A DNA stretch of 64,000 nucleotides from Cryptomeria japonica (lineage: Eukaryota > Streptophyta > Pinopsida > Cupressales > Cupressaceae): contig NC_081413.1 in NCBI RefSeq assembly GCF_030272615.1, positions 20,772,501-20,836,500 of the forward strand, given 5' to 3'. The notes beneath the pieces were generated by a model, which saw only the letters and a program-made list of their open reading frames with translations, did no database searches and had not been told where the DNA came from. The position numbers and the translations under genes were made by a program. How positions within the stretch are numbered: the first letter of the stretch is position 1; every line of letters starts with the position of its first letter. Positions 44,967-55,956 of this stretch are shown here, in pieces.

Positions 44967-46075
44967 TGTAATGTTCCCACTTTGGAATATAATTTAGTAA
45001 TAAAATTAAAATACAAAAGAATAAAAATAAAAATATAATTAAAAATCATTTATTTAATACTAATTAATCGTCCATTTATTTCTCTCAGCAACATAACATG
45101 AATTGAATTAATTAAATAATATAGTATTAATTAAATTAATTAAGCAAATATTTTTATAAGATTCCTATGTTACTAATATATGAATCTTAACCTAATAATG
45201 ATTAATAAGTAAATATGAATTCTATTAATAAGTAAATATAAATTCAATTAAAATGAATTCAATTAATAAATAAATATTGATTGAGTATTAAATTATAAAA
45301 AGTAATTGTGTCTTTTAAGAGTCACGATAGTGCAAAAACAATAAATAGGAGACAATTTCCGACAAGAGATCTCTCTTATCTGACTTTGTCAGATTTTATT
45401 AAGGCTTCGGGAATTTCTTTAACTAACCATGTATTTCTCTATCAAAAACATCATAGCCTTATGAAAATCATGTTACACAATCAAGAGTTAATAAAGATAA
45501 CAACGATTCATAAAACAAATGAATTTAATTTAAAATTATATTAAATTAAGAGTTTTCAGGGAAGCAATTGAAAGGCTGTGAATTAAAAATAATTTATCAA
45601 AGGTAGTAACTGTTTGAAAAGGGTATGACCGTTTGCCCTTTGAGGAGGGGATATTTAAAAAGAACACACGAAACAAGAAAATAGAAAGGATTGCAAAGAT
45701 AATCTCTCTTGGTTGCCAACAAAGAAGAAAGAACAAGGATCAGGTCTGCCAGCAGATAAAAGGAATAATACGAGCAGCGACAGGTTTCAACTCAGGAATA
45801 CCTATGACCCTCCGGTTTAACGTTAAATATAAAATCTTATATAAATATTTCTCGATATAAATCATTGTGACAGTCTTAATTAGATTGATAAAATCAATCA
45901 GATATAAAGTTAAAAGGGAAAATAACATAGTTATTCAAACAACGTTAAAATGGCAATACTGTTAGATCTGAAATATATTCAATCGGTGCATGAATCTAAG
46001 TATATATAAAAGACAAATCAAATTCAATCTCTACAAACTATTGTAAATCTGTAAAATTATACAATGCTAATAATG
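44967..46075 (+). repeat. Element B left LTR (truncated at its right side)
   Basis: Aligns with 47705-48890: AAATAGGAGACAATTT, GGGTATGACCGTTTGCCC and ACCTATGACCCTCCGGTTTA occur in both. Similarity stops at GCTAATAATGA (about 46075), where the right LTR continues for a further 770 bp. A TATA-like ATATTTAAAA is at 45651-45660. Confidence 0.8.
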
Positions 46076-47404
46076 AGTATACCTTTCTCATGTATGCTTT
46101 GATGTCTAATTCTTTATGAGTATTGCTTCATATCTTACTTATGTTTATGCTCCAAGATTTACATGACTTCATGTCTTGCATGCATTATATCTTACATGTT
46201 TCAACATAATTACTTCATGTGTGTGTGCATTCCTTGAATATGCTTAGTTATTCTGTGAGCATTCTTTGAGTGTTTATAAATGTTTAAGAATTATACTCTA
46301 ATGATGTGCATGATGATACTATGAAAACCTATATAAAGGAAAAATGTGTGAGAGTACAATTGCTCAAACCATGAAGTTGATAGTATAAAAAATTGATGAG
46401 AATAGAAATATTTTCCATAAATTGTCATTAAAGGAAAGGAGAAAGGAAACATGTTAGCCATCCAATATATTATTGATACATTTAATCTCAATCCACCACC
46501 GAAGTTTACCAATATGTCAACATCCAACAATAACAATCTATATGCATACAAATTGTATGGCAAAAGGGAGTGATGTGTTTCTGTAATTAAGAAATCAAAA
46601 TTACTCACCTCTATTTGGTAACTATGATAATAGTGACATTCACACTACCCACTGAAATTTCTAATCACTCTCTGATATTGAGGGTTCAAGATACATACTC
46701 TAATTATTGATGTCAAGTATAGTCATTATTATTAACTTTCCATCTTGTCATCTAGGTCAAAACATCTTTCACAACCTTTATACGTTTTTGGGAAATCTAA
46801 TTAATTGTTTTGACTATTGACTAATCTTTCCAACAACTTATAAAGCAAGAGATTTAGACATATTTGTATACAATGATGGAGTAAAACCATCATTTGGGAT
46901 TTCCTCAAAATCAATTCTGCAGTCATAAGTGATGCTTAATAAACCTTTGTACCAAAAGCTCTTCTATTCTCTAAAAAGTAGTTATCTTTTCACAAGCTGC
47001 TATTCACAGATTGTCATATTAAAAAAAAAAATGTACAGAGCATGACTCTGCATAGTAATCTGTCATGATATGAAACTTCTTTACAAATGGTTTATCCTCA
47101 CTCGAACAATTGTATTGGGGTACAACTGACAAACAATAAGATACAACAATCTAATTCCTAAAGGTCTCCATTCTATTTTATAGTAAGCATGATCGTCTCA
47201 CAATTAAGGTCACATATGTGTGTCATGCTTCTAATCCTCTACTCAATAGGAAGTTAACCCTTGCCCTAACTTAAAGAGATAACCCTGACATCGTGTGGTC
47301 ATTTGGCCAACCAAACGAATTTCGTGTATCTGCGATTGTTGAAATTTGAAGGTAACCTCGTTCCTTCTCTTAGAAGATGAGAGGAATGTTGTCTTAAAAT
47401 TACA
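46076..47404. other. Unrecognised interior of element B
   Basis: No domain, no second copy in the window and no convincing coding frame; a minus-strand open frame at 46291-46608 is hydrophobic and unsupported. It may be internal B sequence or a later insertion. Confidence 0.4.
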
Positions 47405-47704
47405 ACCTTTGCATATCCCCAATCATTGATAACTCACAGTGAATCAGAAATTAGAAATATATGTCCTGAGATAGTATCAGAGTTGTGCAATGAAAGCTAA
47501 TTATATCCCCAATCATTGATAACTCACAGTGAATCAGAAATCAGAAATATATGTCCTGAGATAGTATCAGAGTTGTGCAATGAAAGCTAATTATATCACT
47601 AGGAGGATACAAGGATTCGTTTAGAGAATTTCATAGTAGATGACTTTGTTGCGAAAATTAAAATTGACATTGCTTGAAGACAAGCAATCTTGGGTGGAGT
47701 GGAC
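47405..47704 (+). mobile_element. Element B internal 3' end
   Basis: Ends GGGTGGAGTGGAC just before the LTR start TGTAATGTCCCC. The purine run TGGGTGGAG serves as the likely polypurine tract. A hairpin TTGCTTG-AAGA-CAAGCAA (47671-47688) precedes it. The same segment stands before the LTR at 54160. Confidence 0.65.
47414..47593. repeat. 90-bp tandem duplication
   Basis: TATCCCCAATCATTGATAAC at 47414 recurs at 47504, and both run through AATATATGTCCTGAGATAGT and GAAAGCTAATTATATC with a single visible change. The equivalent region at 53.96 kb has one copy only, so the duplication probably postdates the large segmental duplication. Confidence 0.9.
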
Positions 47705-48002
47705 TGTAATGTCCCCACTTTGAAATATGATTTAATAATAAAATTAAAATATAAAAGAATAAAATTTAAAATATAATTAGAATATATTTATTCAATATCG
47801 ATTAATAATCCATTTATTTCTCTTAACAACATAATATGAATTGAATCAGTTAAACAATATAATATTAATTAAATTAATTAAGCAAGTATTTTTATAAGCT
47901 TCCTATGTTACTAATAACTGAATCTTAACCTAATAATGATTAATATGTAAATATGAATTCTATTAATAAGTAAATATAAATTCAATTAAAATGAATATAA
48001 TT

Positions 48003-48166
48003 AATAAATAAATATTTTATTTTTTTTCATAAAAATGGATAGAACAACTGAATTATATTAAATTTTAGAAGTTTTTTTTACAGTGTCTGGTTCAAAAAGC
48101 CCATTGTTGCCAAAAAACATCAGTCTGAACCACCCTTCTCTATGAAACACAATAATAAATAAATAT
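48003..48166 (-). mobile_element. LINE-F, 138-bp 5'-truncated LINE with 13-bp duplications
   Basis: AATAAATAAATAT occurs at 48003-48015 and 48154-48166. The 138 bp between them, on the minus strand, end TTTAATATAATTCAGTTGTTCTATCCATTTTTATG followed by A-rich sequence, closely like the last bases of LINE-B (TTTAATATAATTTCAGTGGTTTCATCCACTTTTATC). The other LTR copies at 45.25 and 54.47 kb lack it, giving clean empty sites. Confidence 0.9.
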
Positions 48167-48249
48167 TGATTAAGTATTAAATTATAAAAACTAATTGTGT
48201 CTCCTAAAAATCAGGATAGTGCAAAAGAAATAAATAGGAGACAATTTTT

Positions 48250-48282
48250 GACAAGAGATCTCTCTTGTCTGACTTTGTCAGA
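48250..48282. other. Two adjoining perfect hairpins in the B LTR
   Basis: GACAAGAGA-TC-TCTCTTGTC (48250-48269) overlaps by two bases with TCTGAC-TTT-GTCAGA (48268-48282). Both arms are perfect. The pair is preserved at 54567-54599 and, with one change, at 45361-45393. Confidence 0.75.
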
Positions 48283-49061
48283 TTTTATTAAGGCTTGGGG
48301 AATTTCTTTAAGTAACCGCGTATTTCTCTATCACAAACATCGCAGCCTTATGAAAATCATTTTAAACAATCAAGAGTTAATAAAGATAACAACGATTCAT
48401 AAACAAATGAATTTAATTAAAAAATAAATTAAATTAAGAGTTTTCGGGGAAGCAGCACAAAGGTTGTGAATTAAAAATAATTTATCAAAGGCAGCAACTG
48501 TTTGAAAAGGGTATGACCGTTTGCCCATTGAAGAGGGGATATTTAAGAAGAACACAGAGAACAAGAAAATAGAAAGGAATATGAAGATAATCTCTCTCAT
48601 TTGCCAAAAATGAAGAAAGAACAAGGATTGGGTCTGACAGCAGATAAGACGAATAATACGAGCAGTGACAGGTTTAAACTCAGAATACCTATGACCCTCC
48701 GGTTTAACATTAAATCTAAAATCTTATATACATATTTCTGGATATAAATCACTGTGACAGTCTTAATTAGATAGATCCGACATATATTCAATCGTTGCAT
48801 GAATCTAAGTATAAAAATAAAAAATCAAATTCAGTCAGTGCAAACTATTGTAATTCTGTAAAATCATATAATGCTAATAATGAAAGGGATAATATAATAA
48901 ATATAATAACAAATGATTAACACTGATGCAAAGCAGCATTAACAAAAAGCATTAATGACAATCTAACAAATATAAGGCACTAATATAATATAATATGGTA
49001 ACTATATCAGGTATAAATGAATAAGATGAATTGAATAATAATATCATAAAGGTTCATTGAA

Positions 49062-49310
49062 TGTGAGGGACTCTTTCTTAAGTATGCCACTACATGATTG
49101 ATGCCTAACACTTGCCACATTGAGCCAAGAGGGGTGTAGCATCTGCTATTGGGCTTAAGAAGAGATGGTGGTTATGGTGAGGGGGAATGACGATAGAACA
49201 TCTCGCTGGGTACGCCACTCCATGATGGATATCTAAGACCTGCCATATGGAGCCAAGGGGGATATGGTATTCTGCCCTAGGACCTAGGAGGGATGGTTTC
49301 TTTGACACCA
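49062..49310. repeat. Imperfect tandem repeat in the B LTR, period 128 bp
   Basis: ATGCCACTACATGATTGATG...GAGCCAAGAGGGGTGTAGCAT at 49084 is echoed at 49212 by ACGCCACTCCATGATGGATA...GAGCCAAGGGGGATATGGTAT. It is also present in the copy at 55.38-55.60 kb, so it is an old property of this LTR. Confidence 0.75.
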
Positions 49311-49663
49311 TATCCAACTAGCTTGCCCTAGTGTAATAAAGAATTGGACAATTAAGAAGAGCAACTAACCTATAATGTGACTTATTCTAACAAATTAGAC
49401 TGTACCTAACAAATATAACAATTTGAATTTGTCTAATAGATCTCACACTAATGGTGATTAATACATTAAGATGTACATCACTCAATATACTTTTTAGTAT
49501 GTGTTTTAGTTTGAATAAGTATCATTTTATACATATGTTCTAGTTTTTATGCAAGAAAACCATAAATAGAGGTATTTCCCATAAACTTAACTTATTTACT
49601 TTAGATTTGGGTAAATGTGGATCAAATCTTAAAGCATAACTAACTAGGGGACATTACATGCAT

Positions 49664-50400
49664 TGAAGAAGAATGCTACATGGGATCCGGTACCTTCTCC
49701 TAAAGGGCGAAGGCCTATTGGTTTTAAATGGGTGTGTTCAAGAAGAAACTTGGTGTAGATGGCAGTGTTGAGAAGAACAAGGCATGGTTGGTCATGAAGG
49801 GATATTCCGAAGTGGAGGGAATTGATTATGGGGATATTTTCTTTCTTGTAGCTAAGCCGACATCCATTTGGATTTTGTTATCACTCTCAACAGCTTATGA
49901 TTTGAACGATGAGTAGATGGATGTGAAGACAACTTTCCTTCATGGTAACGTGGAGGAGATTTACATGTCACAACCAAAACATTTTGTGGAGAAAGGTAAA
50001 GAGAATCTAGTTAGCAAGTTGGGAAAATCTCTTTATGATCTTAACCAATCTCCTAGAATGTGGTAACTGAAATTTGACAATTATGTGTTGTCAGTGGGAT
50101 TTGTAAGATCTAAATATAGCCATTGTGTTTATTACAAATTTGAAAATGGCCATATTCTCAATTTTTTCATGTATGTGGATGATATGTTGTTTATTAGAAA
50201 CAGAAAGAGAATGATTTCAGATTTGAAGTCTCAGCTGTCAACACAGTTTGAGATGAAAGATCTAGGTGCAGCAAGGTACATTTTGGGAATGGAGATCACA
50301 AGGGATAGAGATCACAGAAAGCTTTGCATCAGCCAGAGAAAGTATGTAAATTTTGTGTTGGAGAGATTCAACATGACAGATTGCAAATAATTAGTTGTTC
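49664..50400 (+). pseudogene. Copia-2 reverse transcriptase
   Basis: Continues the frame broken by B: KKNATWDPVPSPKGRRPIGF, then after a shift VFKKKLGVDGSVEKNKAWLV, GIDYGDIFFLVAKPTSIWIL, a stop, FVEKGKENLVSKLGKSLYDL, and in the longest frame (50085-50390) FFMYVDDMLFIRNRKRM with an intact YVDD catalytic site, FEMKDLGAARYILGMEITRD and VLERFNMTDCK. Few breaks; the best-preserved polymerase in the window. Confidence 0.8.
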
Positions 50401-51007
50401 CTATTCTTAGTTTGTTTATGGCTAATCCTAGATGGGTGCATTGGGATGGAATGAAGAGAGCGTTAAGATGTGGGGTACTTTTGAGGTATTCCCTTTGTTT
50501 TCATGGTAATCGTATTGGACCTCAACATTTCTTGAGTATTCATGGGTATGTACAGACTTTGATTGGGCAACTAAAACTGATAGTAGAAGATCCAACAATG
50601 GATATGTGTTCACGGTGTTTGGTGTAGTGAGTTGGATGACCAAGCGACAAGCTATGGTCACTTTGCCCACTATAGAAGTTGGGTACATGGTAGCTACTCA
50701 TGCTTGTAAAGAAGTCATTATCCTTAAGAGATTGTGCTCAAATATTGGTTTTGATGTAGGATAGATTACTATCTGTTGTGACAACTAGAGTTCTATTTGT
50801 TTAGTGAAGAATCTTAGTTTTCATGCCAACAAAAAGCATATTGATGTTCAGTTTCATTTTTTACGTGATATGGTGGAAGATGGAAAGGTGAAGTTGGAGA
50901 AAGTTGATACTTTGACAAATTTTGCAGATGCATCGACAAAGCCAATGAGCAATGAGAAGTTCAGATGGAGTGCTGGTTCTATGGGTCTTGGGGCCTTGAG
51001 TAGTTGA
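50400..51007 (+). pseudogene. Copia-2 RNase H with internal deletion
   Basis: VPILS is followed directly by LFMANPRWVHWDGMKRALR; the intervening YAM-TRPDI block present in other Copia elements (and in Copia-1) is absent. The C-terminal frame 50804-51007 has NLSFHANKKHIDVQFHFLRD, VKLEKVDTLTNFADASTKPM and GLGALSS with a stop. The same deletion occurs in Copia-3, so it predates the segmental duplication. Confidence 0.75.
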
Positions 51008-51051
51008 TAGAGTGTTTTTGACTCTTGATAGGTCGTCAACAAGTGGGAGAA

Positions 51052-51470
51052 TGTTGGGATTAAGGTGTCTCAACCTTAGAGTCCAAACATGCTAATTTAA
51101 TTATTTGTTTTATTATCCATTCCACTTTGGAAGTCCTAATATTTTAGGGAATTAATGTCATAGGTTGCTATGTGGAGACTATGATAATTTTCTATTATGA
51201 CTATGGTGGTTTATAGTTCGGTGGAAGAGTCATGGAGAGTTATATTTGGCAATTTATATTTATGGTTTGAGTACACTTTTGACAAGTGGTGTGAGGTAAG
51301 GAAGGCACCTATTTGATCATGGTGTAAAGGGGAAAATTTGTTGACTTGGAAATTTGCAACTTAGGAGGAGAAATCACCAAATCACCTATTTTTTCTTGAA
51401 TTAGGGAGATGCCTTTACATTTAGAAGAGGGGGGTAAATCAACTAGATTCGATCACTAATTAGATTAGGA
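51052..51470 (+). repeat. Copia-2 3' LTR start, cut by element C
   Basis: TGTTGGGATTAAGGTGTCTCAACCTTAGAG directly after the polypurine tract. About 420 bp later the sequence passes into element C LTR; the exact border is not defined because C's other end lies outside the window. The copy at 58346 shows the same transition. Confidence 0.65.
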
Positions 51471-53957
51471 CCAAATACTAAGTAGATTGATTGAAATGGA
51501 ATGTGTTTGACCCTCTTTTGTAAGTTGACTAATTGAATTAAGACTAAGTGCAAGAAATGAAGACAAATCTAAGAAAACAGTGAACTATAAATTCAAGATT
51601 TCGTCATGCATCTAGATTTGAGAAGTATGAGATGATTCAGAGCTACTTTGCAAAAACTTCCAGAAGTAGTAGGGATCATGTGTAGAGACCAAAATTTCCT
51701 CTCTTGGTCCTCCAGAATTTCTAATCACCGAAAAGGGTTTTTTTCTATTTGTGTTTGAAGCTTATCTCGAGAGTTATAGTTGGGCACCTATTTTCTACAC
51801 ATAGAAGGAATGGGAAATGTGTTGGGGATAGGGGCTTGCCTTTAGGCCAAACCTGAGTTTTGGAATTAATCAAGTGGTTGAAATAATGTAATTGAAATAA
51901 TTGAAAATAGAATTCCTCCTCTTCGAGGGGATGTTGAATTGACGAAAAATGAAATTCTTATACCTCCTTGTCAATTTTTGCTTGCCTCCACATGGAATTA
52001 GGAATTCATGAATTAGGATGATGATCTTCTCTTCAATGCTTGAAATCTTGACTCTATTATTTCTCCAAAGCTTGAAGGAAGACTGAAAATGCTCAATTCC
52101 TCTTGAATACTTGAATGCTTGATCTCTTGGATGCTTGAAGAGCTCCTGTGTGTGTTTGTGGATGCTTATGATCATCAAATGAGAGGGGAAATCCCTCTTA
52201 TATACTTTCCCAAAGGGAAAATTACTTTATTTTTTGACATGAGCCGACATGGAGGGCATTTTCCTGTTCAAATTTGAGAAAGATCAAGGGCTCCGAAATA
52301 GGTCCACATTAGGGAGGACTAGGGTGCCACACTCTAGTCCTGCCCTATTTTGGGTAGGATCAAGGTGGCAATGCAGTGCATCTTTTAGCGAGATGGTATT
52401 TATGACATGTATGAGCATAATTAGGTCTTTGATCAGGCCGAGCGGCGCAAGCACTAAGGTGAAGACCCAAATGTGATAAAAAATTGCAATGGGTGCAATT
52501 TTAGGATGTTATATTTAGCCCCCACTTTAGCGGGAGTATGATCTTACACAAATATTTGTGGTAAAGTACAAGGGATTCATATAATGTACACCAAGCCCCT
52601 AGTAAATTTTAGGATCTTAGGACTTCAATGATAAGGTAAAAGGGAAGATCATGAGAGAGAAATAGAGAACCATGACTAAAAGTAGTAAGGTTGTCTTACT
52701 ATGAGGAATGAAAAGAGAAAATACCAAAAATTACAAATTGAAGATAAAGTTCGCTAAGTAACTTTAAGTATCAAGAGAGAGAATCATGAGTGGAGTGTAT
52801 GCCCCACATTAAAGCGATTGCACATGCCTTGCTGGGAGTAATTTAATTAAAGTAGGATACATCAAAATGGTAAAGCATGTTATTGCAATAATTTAGCCCC
52901 CAACAGAGGGCAAATAAAAGGAGAATGAACACAAAACACAAAGCATGGGGTGGCCTCTCTTTAACTCTGGGGTCACTATGCTTTTTATTATAACTCATGT
53001 ATATCATGTATATATATGTGCATAGAATTGTCCTCATCCCTCAAAGAAAGAAAACCACCATGGAACAAGGGAACATATGCATCTTTTGAGTCAACATGGA
53101 AGAAGAGATCTCAATACTTTGCATCATCCTCAAGTAGACAACACTAGGGACAACAAATAGAATAATTATAAGGAAACAAATAGATGAAGGATCACAAAAA
53201 AGAAAGAGAAGTGAGAGAATGATAATCCACGGTGCTAATGAAGTGAATGGAGAACATCATCCTCCCCCCGATCTTGCTAATCATTGCTTTGAGAAAGTGG
53301 ACAACACACAGGAGGAGACACATCAAGCATAGTAGATAGAGCTATCACAAGCTCCAAACAAGGACCATGCTCTAATGATGAGTCACTTTGTTTGTTAGTA
53401 GGATCTAGGATTAATGCTTTTGAAAATTTTGCAAATAAATCATTGTCAACATCAACATATTCATATTCATCATCAAAATATTAGGATCAATATTTTCATC
53501 ATTAACAACATTTTCACCTATTTCTTTATAAAGATTAATAAAAATAGGAGCTCTAACATGAATAGAACTTGAACCATCATTTTTCCTAAGCATTTTGTGT
53601 CTTGGAGAATTAGGTTGAACATCTTGTTTAGAAGAAAATAGAATCATGTCCACAGTAGGTTATTTAGGAGAAGAAATGGTTTGGGAAGAAAATTCTTGAG
53701 CTCTAGCACAATGTCTCCATCAACGTTCTCTCACACAACAGTTTCGCCTCGTTTTTGTTGAAGGCTTAGGTTCATCTATAGGCTTCGCCTCTTCTTTTAG
53801 GGAAGGATGAATGGGTTGAGGTCTTTCAGGTTGCACAATAGGAGAGGCCAATCACTTCTCTTTGTAAGATGAAGAAGGAACCACACCATATAAAGAACGA
53901 ATGGGAGGTGTACGAAAGAGATCGGGTACATGATGAGGAGGAGGGATAGGTCTACCT
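51471..53957 (-). mobile_element. Element C, truncated copy (LTR and protease-spacer end)
   Basis: Matches 58741-61270 in order: LTR with a TATA box on the minus strand (GTATATAAGA, 52205-52196), then the polypurine tract GGGGGGAGGATGATG (near 53262), then the reading-frame end (IHVRAPIFINLYKEIGENVV in 53653-53411). It is cut at 53957 by the duplication junction. Minus-strand frame 52178-51870 within the LTR is a chance frame near the transcript start. Confidence 0.75.
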
Positions 53958-54159
53958 TTGCAAATCCCCAATCATTGATAACTCGCGGTGAATCAGAAAT
54001 ATATGTCTTGAGATAGTATCAGAGTTGTGCAATGAAAGCTAATTATATCACTAGGAGGATACAAGGATTCGATTAGAGAATCTCATATTGGTAGATTACT
54101 TTGTTGAGAAAATTAAAATTGACATTGCTTGAGGACAAGCAATCTTGGGTGGAGCAGAC

Positions 54160-55956
54160 TGTAATGTCCCTACTTTGGAATATGATTTAATAATAAAATT
54201 AAAATATAGAAGAATAAAAGTTAAAATATAATTAAAATACATTTATTCAATACAGATTAATCATCCACTTATTTCTCTTAGCAACATAATATGAATTGAA
54301 TCAGTTAAACAATATAATATAAATTAAATCAATTAAGAAAGTATTTTTATAAGCTTCCTATGTTACTAATAACTAAATCTTAACCTAATAATGATAATGA
54401 TTAATGATTAATATGTAAATATGAATTCTATTAATAAGTAAATATAAATTCAAATAAAATGAATATAATTAATAAATAAATATTGATTAAGTATTAAATT
54501 ATAAAAACTAATTGTGTCTCCTAAGAGTCAGGATAGTGCAAAAGAAATAAATATGAGACAATTTTTGACAAGAGATCTCTCTTGTCTGACTTTGTCAGAT
54601 TTTATTAAGCCTTGGGGAATTTATTTAAGTAACCGTGTATTTCTCTATCACAAACATCGCAGCTTATGAAATTCATTTTAAACAATCAACAGTTAATAAA
54701 GATAACAACGATTCATAAAACAAATGAATTTAAAAAAAAAAACATTAAATTAAGAGTTTTCGGGGAAGCAGCTGAAAGGTTGTGAATTAAAAATAATTTA
54801 TCAAAGGCAGCAATTGTTTGAAAAGGGTATGACCATTTTCCCATTGAAGAGGGGATATTTAAGAAGAACACACAAAACAAGAAAATAGAAAGGAATACGA
54901 AGATAATCTCTCTCATTTGCCAAAAATGAAGAAAGAACAAGGACTGGGTCTGCCAGCAGATAAAATGAATAATATAAGCAGTGACAGGTTTAAACTCAGA
55001 ATACCTATGACCCTCCAGTTTAACATTAAATCTAAAATCTTATATACATGTTTCTGGATATAAATCACTCTGACAGCCTTAATTAGATTGATATCAGATA
55101 TAAAGTTAAAAGGGCAAATAACATACAGTTATTCAAACAACATTAAAATGACAATATTGATAGATCCGACATATATTCAATCGGTGCATGAATCTAAGTA
55201 TATAATAACAAATGATTAACACTGATGCAAAGTAGCATTAACAAAAAACATTAATGACAATCTAACAAATATAAGGCACTAATATAATATAATATGGTAA
55301 CTATATCAGGTATAAATGAATAAGATGAATTGAATAATAATATCACAAAGGTTCATTGAATGTGAGGGACTCTCTCTTAAGTATGCAACTCCATGATTGA
55401 TGCCTAACACCTGTCACATGGAGCCAAGAGGTTTGGAGCATTTGCTCTTGGGCTTAAGAAGAGATGGTGCTTATGATAAGGGGAAGGACGATAGAACACC
55501 TCGCTCGGTACGCCACTCCATGATGGATGCCTAACACATGCCATATGGAGCCAAGGGGGATATGGTATTCTACCCTAGGGCCTAGGAGGGATGGTTTCTT
55601 GGACACCCTATCCAACTAGCTTGCCCTAGTGTAATAAAGAATTGGACAATTAAGAAGAGCAACTAATCTATAATGTGACTTTATCTAACAAATTAGACTG
55701 TACCTAACAAATATAACAATTTGAATTTGTCTAATGGATCTCATATTAATGGTAATTAATAAATTAAGATGTACATCAATCAATATATTTTTTAGTATGT
55801 GTTTTAGTTTGAATAAGTATCATTTTATACATATGTTCTAGTTTTTATGCAAGAAGATAGTAAATAGAGGTATTTTCCATAAACTTAACTTATTTGCTTT
55901 AGATTTGGGTAAATTTGGGTTAAATCTTAAAGCATAACTAACTAGGGGACATTACA
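54160..55956 (+). repeat. Element B LTR, copy in unit 2
   Basis: 1797 bp from TGTAATGTCCCT to GGGGACATTACA, followed by TGCAT and Copia RT at exactly the same place as in unit 1. It lacks LINE-F, and has its own deletion of about 90 bp near 55200. TATA-like ATATTTAAG at 54855-54863; hairpins at 54567-54599. Confidence 0.85.

Larger units (their letters stand above)
44967..49658. mobile_element. LTR element B (4692 bp) inserted in Copia-2
   Basis: Starts TGTAATGTTCCC and ends GGGGACATTACA, an inverted pair of 12 bp with one change, flanked by TGCAT on both sides (44962-44966 and 49659-49663). Removing it rejoins the Copia frame as VALKKNATWD. Inside are a partial left LTR (44967 to about 46075), about 1.3 kb of unrecognised sequence, a 300-bp internal end and a full right LTR (47705-49658). 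No domains are certain. The 5-bp duplication and TG...CA ends show it is an LTR element; Gypsy affinity is only a guess. Confidence 0.85.
47705..49658 (+). repeat. Element B right LTR with nested LINE fragment
   Basis: TGTAATGTCCCC at the start and GGGGACATTACA at the end form a perfect 12-bp inverted pair. About 1.8 kb without the LINE-F insertion. TATA-like ATATTTAAG at 48539-48547. A second full copy lies at 54160-55956, and a 320-bp end copy at 56625-56944. Confidence 0.85.
42951..51051 (+). mobile_element. Copia-2, split by element B
   Basis: gag, protease and integrase lie at 42960-44960; RT and RNase H follow at 49664-51007. The 4692 bp between are LTR element B with TGCAT duplications. 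A polypurine tract AAGTGGGAGAA (51040-51051) precedes the 3' LTR. The coding sequence has about one break per 100-200 bp. The end from 49659 onward exists a second time as Copia-3, through tandem duplication. Confidence 0.85.
47406..53957. repeat. Segmental tandem duplication, unit 1
   Basis: Contains in order B internal end, B LTR, Copia RT-RNase H, Copia LTR start and half of element C. The same order with matching spacing follows from 53958 to about 61270. The junction reads TCTACCTTTGCAAATCCCC, combining C sequence (as TATACCTTTAGC at 61267) with B sequence (ACAACCTTTGCATATCCCC at 47402); ACCTTT is common to both. Confidence 0.9.

Noticed and set aside
46291-46608. Minus-strand frame of 105 codons in element B
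   Set aside because: Hydrophobic, Phe/Tyr-rich and unsupported by any motif.
49105-49317. Minus-strand frame of 70 codons
   Set aside because: Falls in the 128-bp repeat of the B LTR; the repeat structure rather than a protein explains it.
44967-49658. Idea that element B is a DNA transposon because of its 12-bp inverted ends
   Set aside because: The 5-bp TGCAT duplication, TG...CA ends and direct repeats of about 1.1-1.8 kb at both sides fit an LTR element better.
51870-52178. Frame of 102 codons also seen at 59164-59505
   Set aside because: Two copies exist because the LTR itself was duplicated; it lies just downstream of the LTR TATA box and carries no domain.
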